From NCBI GenBank assembly GCA_018401115.1, contig JAGYKX010000001.1, positions 1 to 64,000 of the forward strand: a stretch of DNA of 64,000 nucleotides. Reading direction: 5' to 3'. This DNA comes from Flavobacteriaceae bacterium. GTDB taxonomy: Bacteria; Bacteroidota; Bacteroidia; Flavobacteriales; Flavobacteriaceae. Numbering within the stretch: position 1 is the first letter of the stretch; every line of letters begins with the position of its first letter. The translations under genes and the position numbers were made by a program. Below are positions 36,710-46,555 of the stretch, one piece after another. A model generated the notes under the pieces. That model made no database searches and was not told the DNA's origin. It worked only from the letters and a program-made list of their open reading frames with translations.

Positions 36710-37566
36710 TACAAGGCGTTTAAGAGTTGTTCTTTAATTTTTTCTAATTCGTCTTTCATCTGAACTACCAATTGCTGCATGGGAGCAAAGTTGGCTTTAG
36801 ATCCTAAAGTATTAATCTCACGACCTATTTCTTGGGCTATAAAGCCGAGCTTCTTTCCTTGGCTTTCGCTAGAAGACTGTGTCTCGCTAAAGTAATCCAG
36901 GTGGCCGGCCAAACGCACCTTCTCTTCCGTAATGTCGTATTTTTCTATATAATAAATGAGCTCTTGTTCTAAACGATTTTGATCTATAGGTGCCGTAATG
37001 TCTGATAGGGCTTTTTCCAATCTGGGTTTAATACCGGCCATACGATCTGAATCCATCCCAATAACGTCTTGTAGTAACTGACGAATATTGGCAATTCTCA
37101 AGGAAAATTCCTCTGAAAGTAGGACTCCTTCATCTACGCGACTTTGATCCATAGCTTGTAAAGTGTCTTCTAAAAGGATATTAATAGCCTCCAACTCAGC
37201 AGGATCAATCTCCTCTTTTTGAACTGATAAAGTGTCTGGTAATTTTAAAGACAAAGCCAACAACTGGTCTGGCGTAGCGGGCGCAAGGGCTCCTAACTGC
37301 GCCATATAAGCTTGCACCACATCTTGGTTAATCACTGCGGCAGCTGTACCTCCTGTCTGTTCTATAAAGAGACCAAAGTCTATTTTACCTCTTTCTAAAG
37401 TAGCAGACACGCGCTTTCTAAAAGAAAGCTCGTGTTCTCTGTAGCTACTTGGAATTCTTATATTGAGGTCTAAGCCTTTAGAGTTTAAGGACTTAATCTC
37501 TAGGCTTATTTTTTTGTCAGAAAGCTGTAATATACGCTTCCCATATCCGGTCATGGACTTAATCAT
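36709..37566 (-). CDS. YicC/YloC family endoribonuclease
   Basis: 285 residues, beginning MIKSMTGYGK and ending with the EIGREINTLGSKANFAPMQQLVVQMKDELEKIKEQLLNAL type C terminus of the family (GREINTLGSK conserved). YicC proteins are ribonucleases; the natural target here is not known. First gene of the yicC-gmk-nadD operon. Confidence 0.93.
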   Translation of the reverse strand: MIKSMTGYGKRILQLSDKKISLEIKSLNSKGLDLNIRIPSSYREHELSFRKRVSATLERGKIDFGLFIEQTGGTAAAVINQDVVQAYMAQLGALAPATPDQLLALSLKLPDTLSVQKEEIDPAELEAINILLEDTLQAMDQSRVDEGVLLSEEFSLRIANIRQLLQDVIGMDSDRMAGIKPRLEKALSDITAPIDQNRLEQELIYYIEKYDITEEKVRLAGHLDYFSETQSSSESQGKKLGFIAQEIGREINTLGSKANFAPMQQLVVQMKDELEKIKEQLLNAL

Positions 37567-37608
37567 AATCTTGAATTAAGCCTCAAAGGTACGGATTCAA
37601 CTGGAAAA

Positions 37609-38427
37609 CTAATCTAATTTTCTAAGCCAGATATTTCTAAAGCGCACCCTAGAATTGTCTCCGTGGTCTTGAAGCGCTATAGGCGCATTCCCATGGGCCT
37701 CGTTCGTGGGCCAGCCAATATATTGGATAATCCCTTCTATGGTCACATGGTCTTGAATCAATACACCGTTGTGAAAAACCGTAAGGGTTCCAGAGGCTGT
37801 TTTTTGTCCTTTTTCGTTAAACTCAGGTGCATGAAAGACTATGTCATAAGCATTCCACTCCCCAGTTGGCGCAGAAGCCATGGCTAAGGGTATTTTTTGT
37901 TTGTACAATGCACCTACTTGACCATTCACATAAGTAGGATTGTCATTATTGTCTAAAATTTGAACCTCATAACGCTGTTGTATAAACACCCCTGAATTAG
38001 AGCGGCTTTGATTTTCACCAATAACTTCCTCAGGAGAAGCCCATTCCAGGTGAAGCTGAATACTTCCAAAATTTTCTTTGGTCTGGATATTTCCAGTTCT
38101 ATTGGCTACCGTCATAGAGCCATCTCCATTGAGGGTCCATTTGGCTGCCGTAGAATCTTGGGCCATATACCAGGCATCTAGGTTGGTGCCGTTAAAAAGC
38201 ACTATGGCGTCTGAAGGCGCACTACTAAATCCAGTCGCTGGAGCTCCTGGGAGTACTTTGGGTGGCACTGGCTCATATATTTCAGTGGCTTCAGGAGTGG
38301 TGGGTTCTGGCCCTTCTCTCACTATCTCTGGAACTATTCCACTGTCTTCAGGACAAGGCTGAACTGTAGGCCCACAGGCCGACAAAAAAATTAAAAAACC
38401 GAAAGTATAATATAAATGTTTCATCAT
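37609..38427 (-). CDS. DUF1080 lipoprotein (3-keto-disaccharide hydrolase family)
   Basis: 272 residues: lipoprotein signal with lipobox LSAC, Pro/Glu-rich linker, then one DUF1080 lectin-like domain (NGTNLDAWYMAQ about 75, SNSGVFIQQRYEVQILD, GQVGALYKQKIPL, LQDHGDNSRVRFRNIWLRKL). Members of the family hydrolyse 3-ketoglycosides. Periplasmic side of a membrane. Upstream end of the sugar cluster, 67 bp after a second DUF1080 gene. Substrate unknown. Confidence 0.85.
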   Translation of the reverse strand: MMKHLYYTFGFLIFLSACGPTVQPCPEDSGIVPEIVREGPEPTTPEATEIYEPVPPKVLPGAPATGFSSAPSDAIVLFNGTNLDAWYMAQDSTAAKWTLNGDGSMTVANRTGNIQTKENFGSIQLHLEWASPEEVIGENQSRSNSGVFIQQRYEVQILDNNDNPTYVNGQVGALYKQKIPLAMASAPTGEWNAYDIVFHAPEFNEKGQKTASGTLTVFHNGVLIQDHVTIEGIIQYIGWPTNEAHGNAPIALQDHGDNSRVRFRNIWLRKLD

Positions 38428-38494
38428 TGGTGGTAGTTAATTTAAGCAAAAAACCAGATAGGTGAATTTTTGCTTGATTTTTATGAGCTACTGC

Positions 38495-39245
38495 CTAAAG
38501 GGCCCTTAATTTAATATTTCTATAAGACACCTTGTCTCCATGGTCTTGAACCCCTAATTTTCCGTTCCAGCTGCTTCCAAAAGCGTCCCAATTGGCAAAT
38601 TTTGACTGGGCTTTCATAGCGTCCCATTCTGGACCGTGTACAGGAAATCTTGTGACTTCTTGACCGTTCATCATCACATAACCCTCATTGGTTTTGTGGT
38701 TAATGTGAATGAGATAGTGGTTCCACTCCCCTGCTTTGTTGGCCTCTGCAGAAGGGGCAATCATGTCGTATAAAGCCCCTGCTTTGTGCGTGCCTTCTCC
38801 AACAAAAGAATCTGGGTGACGCTCGTTGTCTAGCACCTGAATTTCAGGACCCGAAAGATACGGCTCAGACATAGGCGGGATCTTCTACTACCCCCCAGAA
38901 AATTCCTGAATTTCCGCCTTCTGAAATATTCCATTCAATAGACAATTCAAAATTTTCATAAGAGGCGTCTGTTACTATATTGAGGTTTTCTCCTTCTTTT
39001 TTCTCCCGCGGATAAAACACCATAGCGCCGTCTTCTATCTTCCAAGCATCTGGTACTTCACTGCCATTGTAAGCATGCCAGCCGGAGAAATCTTCTCCAT
39101 TAAACAAAGTGGTCCATGCTTGTTGTTCTTGCATTTCTGTTCCTAGTGAAACTATTTCTGGCTCCGCCGATGCTGCTTCCTTTGGGGTATTTTTACAAGC
39201 GGTAAGTCCAATGGCTACCGCCATGATAGTGATGATTTTTTTCAT
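38495..39245 (-). pseudogene. DUF1080 lipoprotein, frameshifted
   Basis: Two frames make one ~247-residue DUF1080 protein. First: lipoprotein signal (GLTACK) and NGEDFSGWHAYNG to SGIFWGVVEDPAY (39245-38865). Second: SEPYLSGPEIQVLDNE to QDHGDKVSYRNIKLRAL (38872-38495). A single extra G near 38869 separates TAT and TCT; removing it joins PAY-SEPY as in intact relatives. Same family as the neighbour, and probably a hydrolase of 3-keto sugars. Likely sequencing error or recent loss. Confidence 0.85.
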
Positions 39246-39323
39246 AATAAAAGGGTTTTAAATGAATCTGTATGTGTTGGTGTGTTGGTGGATTTATAGG
39301 TTGGTATTGGATTTAACCTGCTA

Positions 39324-40376
39324 TTAGAGGCCTAAAATTTGTTTCAATTGCGCAGGGTCTGTCGCTGCCCCGGCAAAATCGTCAAAAGTTTTTTGAGTGG
39401 CTTCAATAATGTGGTCTGCAATGAATTTGGCGCCCTCTCTGGCTCCTTGCTCAGGAGATTTAATCACGCATTCCCATTCCATTACTGCCCAAACATCACA
39501 GCCGTATTGGGTGAGTTTAGAAAAAATAGTCTTAAAATCTATTTGCCCATCGCCAAGGGAACGGTAGCGTCCTGCGCGGTCCTGCCAGTCGTTGTATCCG
39601 CCAAAGGCGCCTTTCTTCCCAGTGGGGTTAAACTCAGAATCCTTTACATGGAAGGCCTTAATAAATTCGTGATAGTGGTCTATATAAGCGATATAATCTA
39701 ATTGCTGTAACACAAAATGACTCGGATCATACAAGATATTCACCCTTTTGTGGTTTCCAGTAGCGGCTAAAAATCGCTCGAAGGTGTCGCCGTCATGCAG
39801 GTCTTCTCCAGGGTGTATCTCATAACAAACATCGACCCCTTGGGCGTCAAAATGGTTTAAAATTGGCAACCATCTTTTGGCCAATTCTTCAAAGCCCATT
39901 TCTACCAATCCCTTAGGGCGCTGTGGCCAAGGATGCATGGTATGCCAAAGCAATGCGCCTGAAAAGGTAGCGTGGGCGTTTAGGCCTAAATGCTTGGAGG
40001 CTGTAGCCGCTTTTTTAACGGTGTCAATAGCCCACTCAGTACGGGCTTTTGGATTGCCGTGAAGGGCCTTTGGGGCAAAAGCATCAAACATACTGTCGTA
40101 TGCTGGATTTACTGCCACCAACTGTCCTTGAAGGTGGGTAGAAAGTTCTGTGATCTCTAAACCGTAACTGTTAATGGTTCCCTTGAGGTGGTCACAATAA
40201 TCTTTAGAGCTCGCGGCCAAATCCAAGTCTATGAGGAAAGACTCCCAGGTGGGAATCTGAATGCCTTTATACCCCAAATCTGCGGCCCATTGACATATGC
40301 CTTCTAGGCTGTTAAAAGGAGGTTTACTATCTACAAATTGGGCCAAAAATACTGCTGGCCCTTTGATCGTTTTCAT
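39324..40376 (-). CDS. Sugar phosphate isomerase/epimerase (AP endonuclease 2-like TIM barrel)
   Basis: 350 residues of xylose-isomerase-like TIM barrel. Metal ligands are suggested by YEIHPGEDLHDG, LYDPSHFVLQQLD, FHVKDSEFN and VMEWEC. No signal peptide, so cytoplasmic. In a sugar-oxidation cluster it probably isomerises or epimerises a keto sugar. The substrate cannot be read from sequence. Confidence 0.85.
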   Translation of the reverse strand: MKTIKGPAVFLAQFVDSKPPFNSLEGICQWAADLGYKGIQIPTWESFLIDLDLAASSKDYCDHLKGTINSYGLEITELSTHLQGQLVAVNPAYDSMFDAFAPKALHGNPKARTEWAIDTVKKAATASKHLGLNAHATFSGALLWHTMHPWPQRPKGLVEMGFEELAKRWLPILNHFDAQGVDVCYEIHPGEDLHDGDTFERFLAATGNHKRVNILYDPSHFVLQQLDYIAYIDHYHEFIKAFHVKDSEFNPTGKKGAFGGYNDWQDRAGRYRSLGDGQIDFKTIFSKLTQYGCDVWAVMEWECVIKSPEQGAREGAKFIADHIIEATQKTFDDFAGAATDPAQLKQILGL

Positions 40377-40395
40377 ATGCTGCTATTTTTTATTT

Positions 40396-41532
40396 TTATT
40401 GGTCTAAAGCGACCCATACATTTCCTGCTTTGTGAGAGGCTACAGCGCTTTCTATAAAATTGAGACCGCGCATTCCGTCTACAACCGTAGGATACTCTCC
40501 TGAATCTGGATGTTGATTTCTAATGGCTCTGGCCACCCCTAAATAAATATTGGCCATTGAATCAAAAATGCCCTCTGGGTGTCCTGGAGGCAATTTGGTG
40601 CCTCCCAAAGACAATTCGCTGTTGTAGGCATGTCCTGGGGTATAAATCTGCAACGGCTCATGGTCTGACAATACTTTTAATACATTAGGGCTTTCCTGTT
40701 CCCAACGCAGTCCTTTTTTGTCTCCATAAATGGCAATGGCCAATCCGTTTTCTTCTCCGGTGGCAATCTGACTAGCACGCAAAATACCTTTGACCCCATT
40801 CTCCATTTTTAAGAATATATTTCCATCAATGTCCATCTGGTTGTCTTCGTACAGATAGTTTAGGTCTGCTAGTAAGGCCGCAATTCTGAGACCGGTGGTA
40901 TATTCTACCATATTAAAGGCGTGGGTTCCAATGTCTCCCATACAACAAGAAATTCCCGCTTTGCTAGCGTCCAATCTCCAAGTGCTGCTACGCTTTTCTT
41001 TGTCGTGAATAATAGGATTAATCCAACCTTGGTAGTAGCGCACATCTATTTTTTGAATGTTCCCTAATGCACCGCTTTTAACCATCTCCCTCATTTGGCG
41101 TACCATGGGGTAGCCTGTGTAGGTATGGGTTAGCCCAAAAACCAGGCCTTTTTCTGCCTGAAGGGCACCGAGAATCTTAGCCTCTTCATAGGTGTTGGTC
41201 ATGGGCTTTTCACAGATCACGTGAAAGCCGTTCTCCATGAGCTTTTTGGCCATGGGGAAATGTAGAAAATTTGGCGTTAGAATGGAACACACCTGAATAC
41301 GCTCTGCTTCAGGAAGCTTTAATTCTTCTGCTATAAGGGTGTCAAAATCTTTGTAAATTCTGTTGGTGGGCAATCCTATTTGCTTTGCAAAACCAATGTT
41401 TTGTTCCCAATCTGGATTAAAAACACCCCCTACGATCTCATAATTGTCATTGATAAATGAAGCGACTCTATGAAGTACTCCTATCAGTGAATCTCCGCCA
41501 CCTCCTAAAATTCCTAATCTAATTTTTTGCAT
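40396..41532 (-). CDS. Gfo/Idh/MocA family oxidoreductase
   Basis: 378 residues: N-terminal Rossmann fold (LGILGGGGDSLIG, 5-17), EKPMTNTYEEAK with the conserved EKP, and the C-terminal substrate domain with DIGTHAFNMVEYTTG. NAD(P)-dependent dehydrogenase of sugars or cyclitols. Probably co-transcribed with the TIM-barrel gene (19-bp gap). Confidence 0.9.
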   Translation of the reverse strand: MQKIRLGILGGGGDSLIGVLHRVASFINDNYEIVGGVFNPDWEQNIGFAKQIGLPTNRIYKDFDTLIAEELKLPEAERIQVCSILTPNFLHFPMAKKLMENGFHVICEKPMTNTYEEAKILGALQAEKGLVFGLTHTYTGYPMVRQMREMVKSGALGNIQKIDVRYYQGWINPIIHDKEKRSSTWRLDASKAGISCCMGDIGTHAFNMVEYTTGLRIAALLADLNYLYEDNQMDIDGNIFLKMENGVKGILRASQIATGEENGLAIAIYGDKKGLRWEQESPNVLKVLSDHEPLQIYTPGHAYNSELSLGGTKLPPGHPEGIFDSMANIYLGVARAIRNQHPDSGEYPTVVDGMRGLNFIESAVASHKAGNVWVALDQ

Positions 41533-41547
41533 GCTTTAGATAATGTA

Positions 41548-42774
41548 TTACGATTTGTATTCTATTTTTTCATTTTTAAAGAACAGGGCAAAAAGACCCA
41601 TCACTACAAGGGCAAAAGCTGCTGGCAACAACCAAATATTGGTCCAGTCATGACTTCCGTCTGCCAGTAAATAGGCATCTGAAATTTGTCCAGCTACCCA
41701 AAAGCCCATGAGCATTCCCACACCATAAGTAGCTAATGTAATGAGACCTTGTGCCGCAGATTTGTATTTCTCTCCAGCCTTGGTATCTGTGTAAATCTGT
41801 CCAGACACAAAGAAGAAATCATAACAAATTCCGTGCAGGGCAATACCAACAATAAGCATAAATGCCCCTTCCCCAGCGTTTCCGTAGGCGAATAAAATAT
41901 AGCGCAGCGTCCAAGCCAACATTCCAGCCAAGATGGTTTTCTTAAAGCCAAATTTCTTAAAAAACAAAGGTAACAACAACATAAAGAGCACCTCTGAGGC
42001 CTGTCCTATGGTCATTTTCCCCGTGGGATTGGCCACCCCAATTTCAGATAAAAATGGGTTGGCGTTCTGGTAATAGAAAGCCAACGGAATACAGATCAGT
42101 ACTGAGGCAATAAAGAACATCAGAAAGTTCCTGTCGCCTAATAATTTAAGGGCGTCAAAACCCAGAATAGAGGCAATAGACTGCTTTTCTCCATCTTGTG
42201 CTTGTGGCGGTGTAGCAGGAAGGGTAAAACTAAATAAACCCAATACTGCAGAGGCAATAGCTACCATTAAAAAAGTGTTTTTAAGCATTCCCTCATTGGC
42301 ATTAACCTGAGAATCCCATGCCAACCAGCTAATTAACAATCCTGCGACAATCCATCCGATGGTCCCAAAAACGCGGACTAGAGAAAATTCTTTTGCAGGA
42401 TCTTTCATTTGCTTAAAGGAAATAGAATTCACTAAAGCCAAAGTGGGCATATAGGCAATCATATAGCCTAATACATAGGGATAGAAAGCGGCAAAATCTG
42501 TCGCTCCATACATTTGGTACATTAAAAATGCGCCTATTAAATGTAAGACCCCTAGGATACGCTCCGCATTAAAGTACCTGTCTGCGATAAGCCCAATAAT
42601 AAAAGGGGCAATAATAGCCCCCCAAGACTGCGTAGAGAAAGCCATCGCAGACTCTGCTCCTGTAGCGTTTAGGTTCTTGGCTAAAAAGGTCCCTAGGGTA
42701 ACAAACCACCCACCCCAGATAAAGAATTCCAGGAACATCATGGTGGAAAGCTGTATTTTAATAGTCGTTTTCAT
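41548..42774 (-). CDS. MFS transporter, nucleoside:H+ symporter-like
   Basis: 408 residues, twelve predicted membrane helices. FFIWGGWFVTLGTFL near the N terminus and SAAQGLITLATYGVGMLMG in the second half resemble the nucleoside:H+ symporter (NupG-like) branch, often found in Bacteroidota sugar clusters. In this context it probably imports a sugar or 3-keto sugar. The gap to the Gfo/Idh/MocA gene is 15 bp. Confidence 0.85.
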   Translation of the reverse strand: MKTTIKIQLSTMMFLEFFIWGGWFVTLGTFLAKNLNATGAESAMAFSTQSWGAIIAPFIIGLIADRYFNAERILGVLHLIGAFLMYQMYGATDFAAFYPYVLGYMIAYMPTLALVNSISFKQMKDPAKEFSLVRVFGTIGWIVAGLLISWLAWDSQVNANEGMLKNTFLMVAIASAVLGLFSFTLPATPPQAQDGEKQSIASILGFDALKLLGDRNFLMFFIASVLICIPLAFYYQNANPFLSEIGVANPTGKMTIGQASEVLFMLLLPLFFKKFGFKKTILAGMLAWTLRYILFAYGNAGEGAFMLIVGIALHGICYDFFFVSGQIYTDTKAGEKYKSAAQGLITLATYGVGMLMGFWVAGQISDAYLLADGSHDWTNIWLLPAAFALVVMGLFALFFKNEKIEYKS

Positions 42775-42854
42775 GTATATTTATTTAGTGAGAAATTGTG
42801 TTAAGCTTGGTTAAGACCCATTTAATTAGCGCTTGTTCGCGTTATTGACTGAAA

Positions 42855-43838
42855 TTACTGTAGCGAAATAAGCAGGTCTCTGGTCGCTATTATTCCCGCT
42901 TCTTCTGAAAGGGCAGAGCCTTCGTATTCCACACCCACAAAGCCATTGTAACCAGCGTCTTTTACGAGCTTCATGATTCTAGGGTAATCTGAGTGAATTT
43001 CTTGACCCTCTGGGCCAAAGTCGTGCGACTTGGCGCTTACGGCTTTGGCATAAGGCATCATTTCTTCAATACCTTTGTAGCGGTCGTATTCTTCGAGACA
43101 GGTACGCCCGCTGGCACCCCACTCTGCAGTGATACAGAAGTTTCCAAAGTCTGGCAAAGTACCGGCATTTGTCATATTTACTGCCTCCATGACCTGAACC
43201 AATAGTCCTGCATTAGAAGAAAGTCCTCCGTGATTTTCCACAATTACATTGATATTTTTAGTGGCGGCATAAGTAGCTAATTTACTCAAACCGTCTGTTG
43301 CAGCTGGTATCCATACCGCTGGATCATTAGATCCGGCTAGATTCACGCGAACTGAATGGCATCCTAAGGCTGCTGCTGCGTCTACCCATTTATAGTGATT
43401 TTCTACTGCTGCTTGTCTCTCTGCAGCGTCTGTAGTAGCCAAATTGCCTTGACCATCTATCATAATCAAAAGGTTTTGCAAACCGTATTTCTCACTTTCT
43501 GCTAAAGACTTGGCTACAAAATTAGCCATGGCCTCAGGACCGTAATTAGACGGCTGTAATTCTTTATTGTACAACTGACTCACATACTCTAAGCCTTCAA
43601 ATCCCCAAGCATGGGCTTTTTCTGCAAAAGCATAAGGATCTAAGCCTTCTTCATTGATCATCTTGTGAATGGACCATTGGGCCAAAGAAAGTTTAAAATT
43701 AGGGGCACTTAAAGGGGCTGTTTCTTGAGAAGGGGCTTCTTTGGTGGTTTTTTCCTTGCAGGATAAGCTACTCAAAACAAAAACAAAGGCCAGGGATAAT
43801 GAAAAAGCGGAACGGATAGATAAGTTTTTAAAAATCAT
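42855..43838 (-). CDS. Periplasmic sugar phosphate isomerase/epimerase-like lipoprotein
   Basis: 327 residues from the ATG at 43838, which directly precedes a signal peptide with lipobox LSSLSC; a longer frame to 43961 has no plausible start. TIM barrel of the xylose isomerase-like family (VENHGGLSSNAG, KSHDFGPEGQEIHSDYPR, GFVGVEYEG). A second, exported isomerase-like protein next to the cytoplasmic one at 39324. Divergent from the GMC gene. Confidence 0.85.
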   Translation of the reverse strand: MIFKNLSIRSAFSLSLAFVFVLSSLSCKEKTTKEAPSQETAPLSAPNFKLSLAQWSIHKMINEEGLDPYAFAEKAHAWGFEGLEYVSQLYNKELQPSNYGPEAMANFVAKSLAESEKYGLQNLLIMIDGQGNLATTDAAERQAAVENHYKWVDAAAALGCHSVRVNLAGSNDPAVWIPAATDGLSKLATYAATKNINVIVENHGGLSSNAGLLVQVMEAVNMTNAGTLPDFGNFCITAEWGASGRTCLEEYDRYKGIEEMMPYAKAVSAKSHDFGPEGQEIHSDYPRIMKLVKDAGYNGFVGVEYEGSALSEEAGIIATRDLLISLQ

Positions 43839-43888
43839 ACAGTTGGATTTAATAATGAAGTGGTATATTAATGAAAATACCTGAAAAC

Positions 43889-43907
43889 TACAACGTTTTC
43901 GTTTGTA
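43889..43907. promoter_or_regulatory. Possible operator in divergent promoter region
   Basis: TACAACG, four T, CGTTTGTA: an imperfect inverted repeat with one extra T, resembling LacI-type operators with central CG. It lies in the 147-bp region between the isomerase lipoprotein and the GMC gene. A TATATTTA sequence near 43953 could be a -7 element for GMC. Confidence 0.35.
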
Positions 43908-43985
43908 ATAATCTGAAATTAATGCGAATAAATGTAAAAAATTAATTCTATATTTAGTCACATTTTAAACAAACAATCACCAATT

Positions 43986-45696
43986 ATGAGCACCTTATCT
44001 AATAATGATTCCAATGAAATGTACGACGCGATTGTTGTAGGAACTGGAATAAGCGGTGGCTGGGCAGCCAAAGAATTGTGTGAAAATGGCCTTAAAACCC
44101 TTGTGTTAGAGCGCGGGCGTATGGTTACACACATTAAGGATTATCCAACGGCCAATTTAGACCCTTGGGACATGCCAAATAATGGAGACCTTACTCCAGA
44201 ACAAAAATCGAGACAAGAAAAACAGGCTAGAACTGGCTATACAGTGCGTGCAGAAAGCAGCCACTGGTTTGTAGACGACCTAACCCATCCGTATAACGAA
44301 ACAAAGCGTTTTGACTGGATGCGTGGTTACCACGTTGGAGGCCGTTCTATTATGTGGGGGCGTCACTCCTACAGGTGGAGTGACCTGGACTTTGAAGCCA
44401 ATGCCAAAGATGGTATTGCAGTAGACTGGCCGGTGAGATATAATGATATTGCTCCATGGTATGACCGTGTAGAGGAATATATTGGCGTAAGTGGAGAAAA
44501 CTTAGGCCTCTCCCAACTGCCAGATGGAAAATTTGAACCGATGATGCAGCTCAACTGTGTAGAACAACACTTTAGAGAGCAGGTAGCAGAACAATTTGAC
44601 GGTAGGGTGGTAACTGCAGGACGTGTGGCCCATATTACCTCAGATAAGCAATACGACGGACGTAGTAAATGTCAATTTAGAAACCGCTGTATCAGAGGTT
44701 GTCCTTTTGGGGGCTACTTCTCCTCAGTGTCTTCTACTTTACCCGCAGCAGAGCGCACTGGTAATATGACCTTAAGAGCCAATTCAATTGTACATGAAGT
44801 GATTTACGACGCAGCGACAGGAAAAGCTTCTGGAGTTAAAGTGATCGATAGAGAAACCAAAGAAAGCATGGTATTTAATGCCAAAATTGTATTTCTTATG
44901 TGCTTCTGCCATGGCCTCTTCTGCAATTTTAATGCAGTCTAAGTCTGAGCGTTTCCCTAACGGATTAGGAAACGATTCTGACCAATTGGGAAGAAACATC
45001 ATGGACCACCAATTGGGTGTGGGTGCCAGCGGGTCTTTTGACGGCTTTGAAGACAAATACTACAAAGGAAGAAAACCAAACGGGGTGTATATCCCAAGGT
45101 TTAGAAACCTAGATAACAATACTAAGAAAGACTACCTAAGAGGTTTTGGATACCAGGGAGGTGCTTCTAGAGGCAACTGGGAAGAAGCCATTGCAGAGCA
45201 CGCCTTTGGAAAAGACCTCAAAGAAGCGGTCTTAAAACCAGGCGGATGGACTATGGGAATCATGGGCTTTGGAGAGGTATTGCCTTACGAAGAAAACCGT
45301 TTTACTTTAGATTACGACAATTTGGATGAGTGGGGTTTACCTACCTTGACTTTTGACGCTGAATTTAAAGAAAACGAATGGAAAATGCGCGAAGACATGA
45401 AAGCCCAAGCGGTAGCCATGTTAGAGCAAGCAGGATTCAAAAATGTCAATGCTTATGACAATCCAGGTGCCTTAGGACTTGGTATTCACGAGATGGGAAC
45501 AGCCCGTATGGGTAGAGATCCTAAGACCTCTGTATTAAATGGATACAATCAGGTGCATAGCTGTCCTAATGTATTTGTGACAGATGGTTCATTTATGACC
45601 TCTGCTTCTTGTGTAAACCCTTCACTTACTTATATGGCTTTTACAGCCAGAGCAGCCAATTACGCTGCAGAACAACTTAAAAAAGGACTTTTATAA
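43986..45696 (+). pseudogene. GMC family FAD-dependent oxidoreductase, frameshifted
   Basis: Two frames make one ~570-residue GMC oxidoreductase. First half: FAD motif VVGTGISGGWAAKELCENG (17-35), GRSIMWGRHSYRW. Second half: SSAILMQSKSERFPNGLG, then the catalytic IHEMGTARMG and SCVNPSLTYMAF. One extra base near 44897-44900 separates KIVFL and CASAMASSA. With the downstream subunit-3-like protein it is likely to oxidise a sugar or glycoside (C3 of a glycoside in this context). Both halves are intact otherwise. Confidence 0.88.
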
Positions 45697-46259
45697 TGGA
45701 AAGAAGAAACGCCCTTAGAAATATTGGACTTGGATTGGGATACATGGCGGCAACGCCTACCATTCTAAGCATGTTACAAAGTTGTAATGCCACTGCAGAT
45801 GCAGGATGGGCACCACAATTTTTTACTGCAGAACAGGCGGCATTTTTAACGACTGCTGTAGATGTAATACTACCTAAAACAGATACGCCTGGTGCATCTG
45901 AAGTGAATGTACCACAGTTTATAGACCGTTTTTATGCTGAAATTCTAAAGCCTGAAGACCAGGCTAAGATTAAGGAAGGGATGGAAGCTTTTGTTGCTTT
46001 GGCAGCAGAGAATGGAGGCTCAGACGCTACAGCCATTACCACAGCCTTAGAAAAAACACTTAAAGTAGCTCCCTCTGTGGGACAAGAAGCTGGTCCAGCG
46101 ACTGACTTTGCTTATGAACTGAGGGGAAAGACTATTTGGTCTTATAAAAGCTCCGAATATGTAGGAGAAGAGGTCTTGGCCTACCTTCCAGTGCCTGGAG
46201 AGTATCTACCATGTGAAGATTTACAGGAGCTAACTGGGGGTAAAGCCTACACCTTTTAA
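45696..46259 (+). CDS. Gluconate 2-dehydrogenase subunit 3-like protein
   Basis: 187 residues. N-terminal segment MERRNALRNIGLGLGYMAA with a twin-Arg-like start and hydrophobic core, ending in SCNA; then the subunit-3 domain (AAFLTTAVDVILPKTDTPGASEVNVPQFIDRF). It overlaps the GMC stop by one base. Probably the small subunit of a membrane- or periplasm-bound dehydrogenase. Confidence 0.88.
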   Translation: MERRNALRNIGLGLGYMAATPTILSMLQSCNATADAGWAPQFFTAEQAAFLTTAVDVILPKTDTPGASEVNVPQFIDRFYAEILKPEDQAKIKEGMEAFVALAAENGGSDATAITTALEKTLKVAPSVGQEAGPATDFAYELRGKTIWSYKSSEYVGEEVLAYLPVPGEYLPCEDLQELTGGKAYTF

Positions 46260-46555
46260 AGGTCTTAATAGTAATTTAATCTATAGAATTATACTGTTCA
46301 TCTATAATAATGTTCTGATTGTCTTTTTTACCTAAAAGGACTGCTTAAAAATATTATTTTTATAAGGTAAGTAGAATTATTTTAAATTCATTTTAAGAAC
46401 GTTGAATATAGGGAGTTGCGAACTCATTAGCGAAGAGGTACATCTGGTCTTTTGAGTTCGCTTCATTTTTAGGCCATTGTGATTCCTAAAGACCCTAAAC
46501 AAAAAGCCCGCCTAGTAAAAACTAGGCGGGCTTTTTTAATGGGTACAAGCTTTAC
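46260..46555. other. Intergenic region between GDH subunit 3 and nrdA
   Basis: About 300 bp with no gene seen. It contains the strong terminator at 46501-46537; the remainder is unremarkable. Confidence 0.6.
46501..46537. terminator. Bidirectional rho-independent terminator
   Basis: AAGCCCGCCTAGT and ACTAGGCGGGCTT pair over a four-A loop, flanked by an A run and a T run. Separates the GMC operon (+) and nrdA (-). Confidence 0.92.
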
